Below, in pieces: positions 8,616-8,895 of a stretch of 8,895 bases of DNA. The stretch lies in assembly GCA_031259795.1 (NCBI GenBank), contig JAIRLA010000123.1:1-8895 (forward strand), in the 5' to 3' direction. This stretch comes from Azoarcus sp. GTDB lineage: Bacteria; Pseudomonadota; Gammaproteobacteria; Burkholderiales; Rhodocyclaceae. The translations under genes and the position numbers were made by a program. The notes under the pieces were generated by a model that saw only the letters and a list, made by a program, of their open reading frames with translations, was not told the origin of the DNA and made no database searches. Every line of letters starts with the position of its first letter. Positions within the stretch are counted from its first letter, which is position 1.

Positions 8616-8755
8616 CGGGAGAGGGTTTCCTTCCATGTGGAGCGTAGCCGACGCTGATTTCTTTGCGGTGGGGTACGGACAAACGCCCCCTTCCTTCCCC
8701 CGCCCCCTCTTTAGTCAGCGGCGCTGCGCGCCGGATGGTTGGAAGCCCTCTCCCG
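8616..8755. repeat. Fold-back (nested inverted-repeat) element 2
   Basis: A 140-bp imperfect palindrome. CGGGAGAGGG (8616-8625) pairs exactly with CCCTCTCCCG (8746-8755). Pairing continues as TTCC/GGAA (8627-8630 and 8741-8744), CCAT/ATGG, GG/CC, GCGTAGC (8642-8648) with GCTGCGC (8723-8729, one G-U), and CGCTGA (8652-8657) with TCAGCG (8715-8720). About 57 nt remain as a C-rich loop. It shares the order TTTCCTTCC, GGAGCG, CGACG with element 1, so the two look related. Confidence 0.65.
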
Positions 8756-8895
8756 GCCTTCGGCCACCCTCCCCCGCAAGCATAGGTATCTACACAACCC
8801 GAAATAGCTAGCGACGGTCAATGTTTATTGCATAAGTTCATTGTCAGCAGGGATGAAAGCGCTGCCTGATGGGGTACAAGCGTTTTCCCCATACT

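Larger units (their letters stand above)
8373..8895. other. Non-coding region rich in inverted repeats after fimV
   Basis: 523 bp with no convincing gene on either strand. In order it holds a GC-rich terminator-like hairpin, two long nested inverted repeats with small GC hairpins between them (8581-8593 and 8603-8616), a C-rich segment, and from about 8780 a more AT-rich stretch that may lead into the next gene. The last part includes ATGGGG/CCCCAT (8869-8874 and 8887-8892). No tRNA, transposase or truA-like coding sequence is seen. Confidence 0.7.

Noticed and set aside
8515..8811. 98-codon plus-strand frame in the region after fimV
   Set aside because: It lies wholly inside the inverted repeats, so its codons are dictated by palindromic sequence; no protein family resemblance. 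The 83-codon minus-strand frame at 8385-8636 fails for the same reason.

Overview
The window looks like chromosomal core sequence of a high-GC Betaproteobacterium. This rests on gene order and protein character: leuC, a small entericidin-like lipoprotein, leuD, leuB, asd and fimV all run on the + strand, an arrangement I know as typical of that class. All five large proteins are full length with intact signature motifs. Genus cannot be fixed by reading alone; Rhodocyclales or Nitrosomonadales relatives are a reasonable guess.

Layout. 2-223 is the 3' end of an unrecognised gene cut by the window edge, read in a different frame from leuC. 224-423 is a non-coding gap with candidate promoter elements for leuC. 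424-1833 is leuC, 1859-1993 the 44-residue lipoprotein, 2100-2741 leuD, 2907-3968 leuB, 4053-5186 asd and 5403-8372 fimV. 8373-8895 holds no convincing gene. It contains a terminator-like hairpin, then two long nested inverted repeats of almost equal span (about 140 bp), then about 115 bp of more AT-rich sequence. In many relatives truA follows fimV; it is not in this window.

Function. LeuC and LeuD form the two subunits of isopropylmalate isomerase and LeuB is the next enzyme, so together they carry 2-isopropylmalate to the immediate precursor of leucine. Asd makes aspartate semialdehyde, the branch point for lysine/diaminopimelate, threonine and methionine. FimV is an inner-membrane, peptidoglycan-binding scaffold linked to type IV pili and polar organisation. 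The entericidin-like peptide is a membrane lipoprotein with no obvious link to leucine synthesis beyond its position.

I found no CRISPR array, tRNA, rRNA, transposase, phage gene or defence system, and nothing that I can honestly call a new multi-gene system. The points worth a second look are structural: the paired fold-back elements after fimV, two in-frame tandem repeats and a C8 run inside fimV, an inverted repeat next to the likely fimV promoter, and a foldable 165-nt spacer between leuD and leuB.
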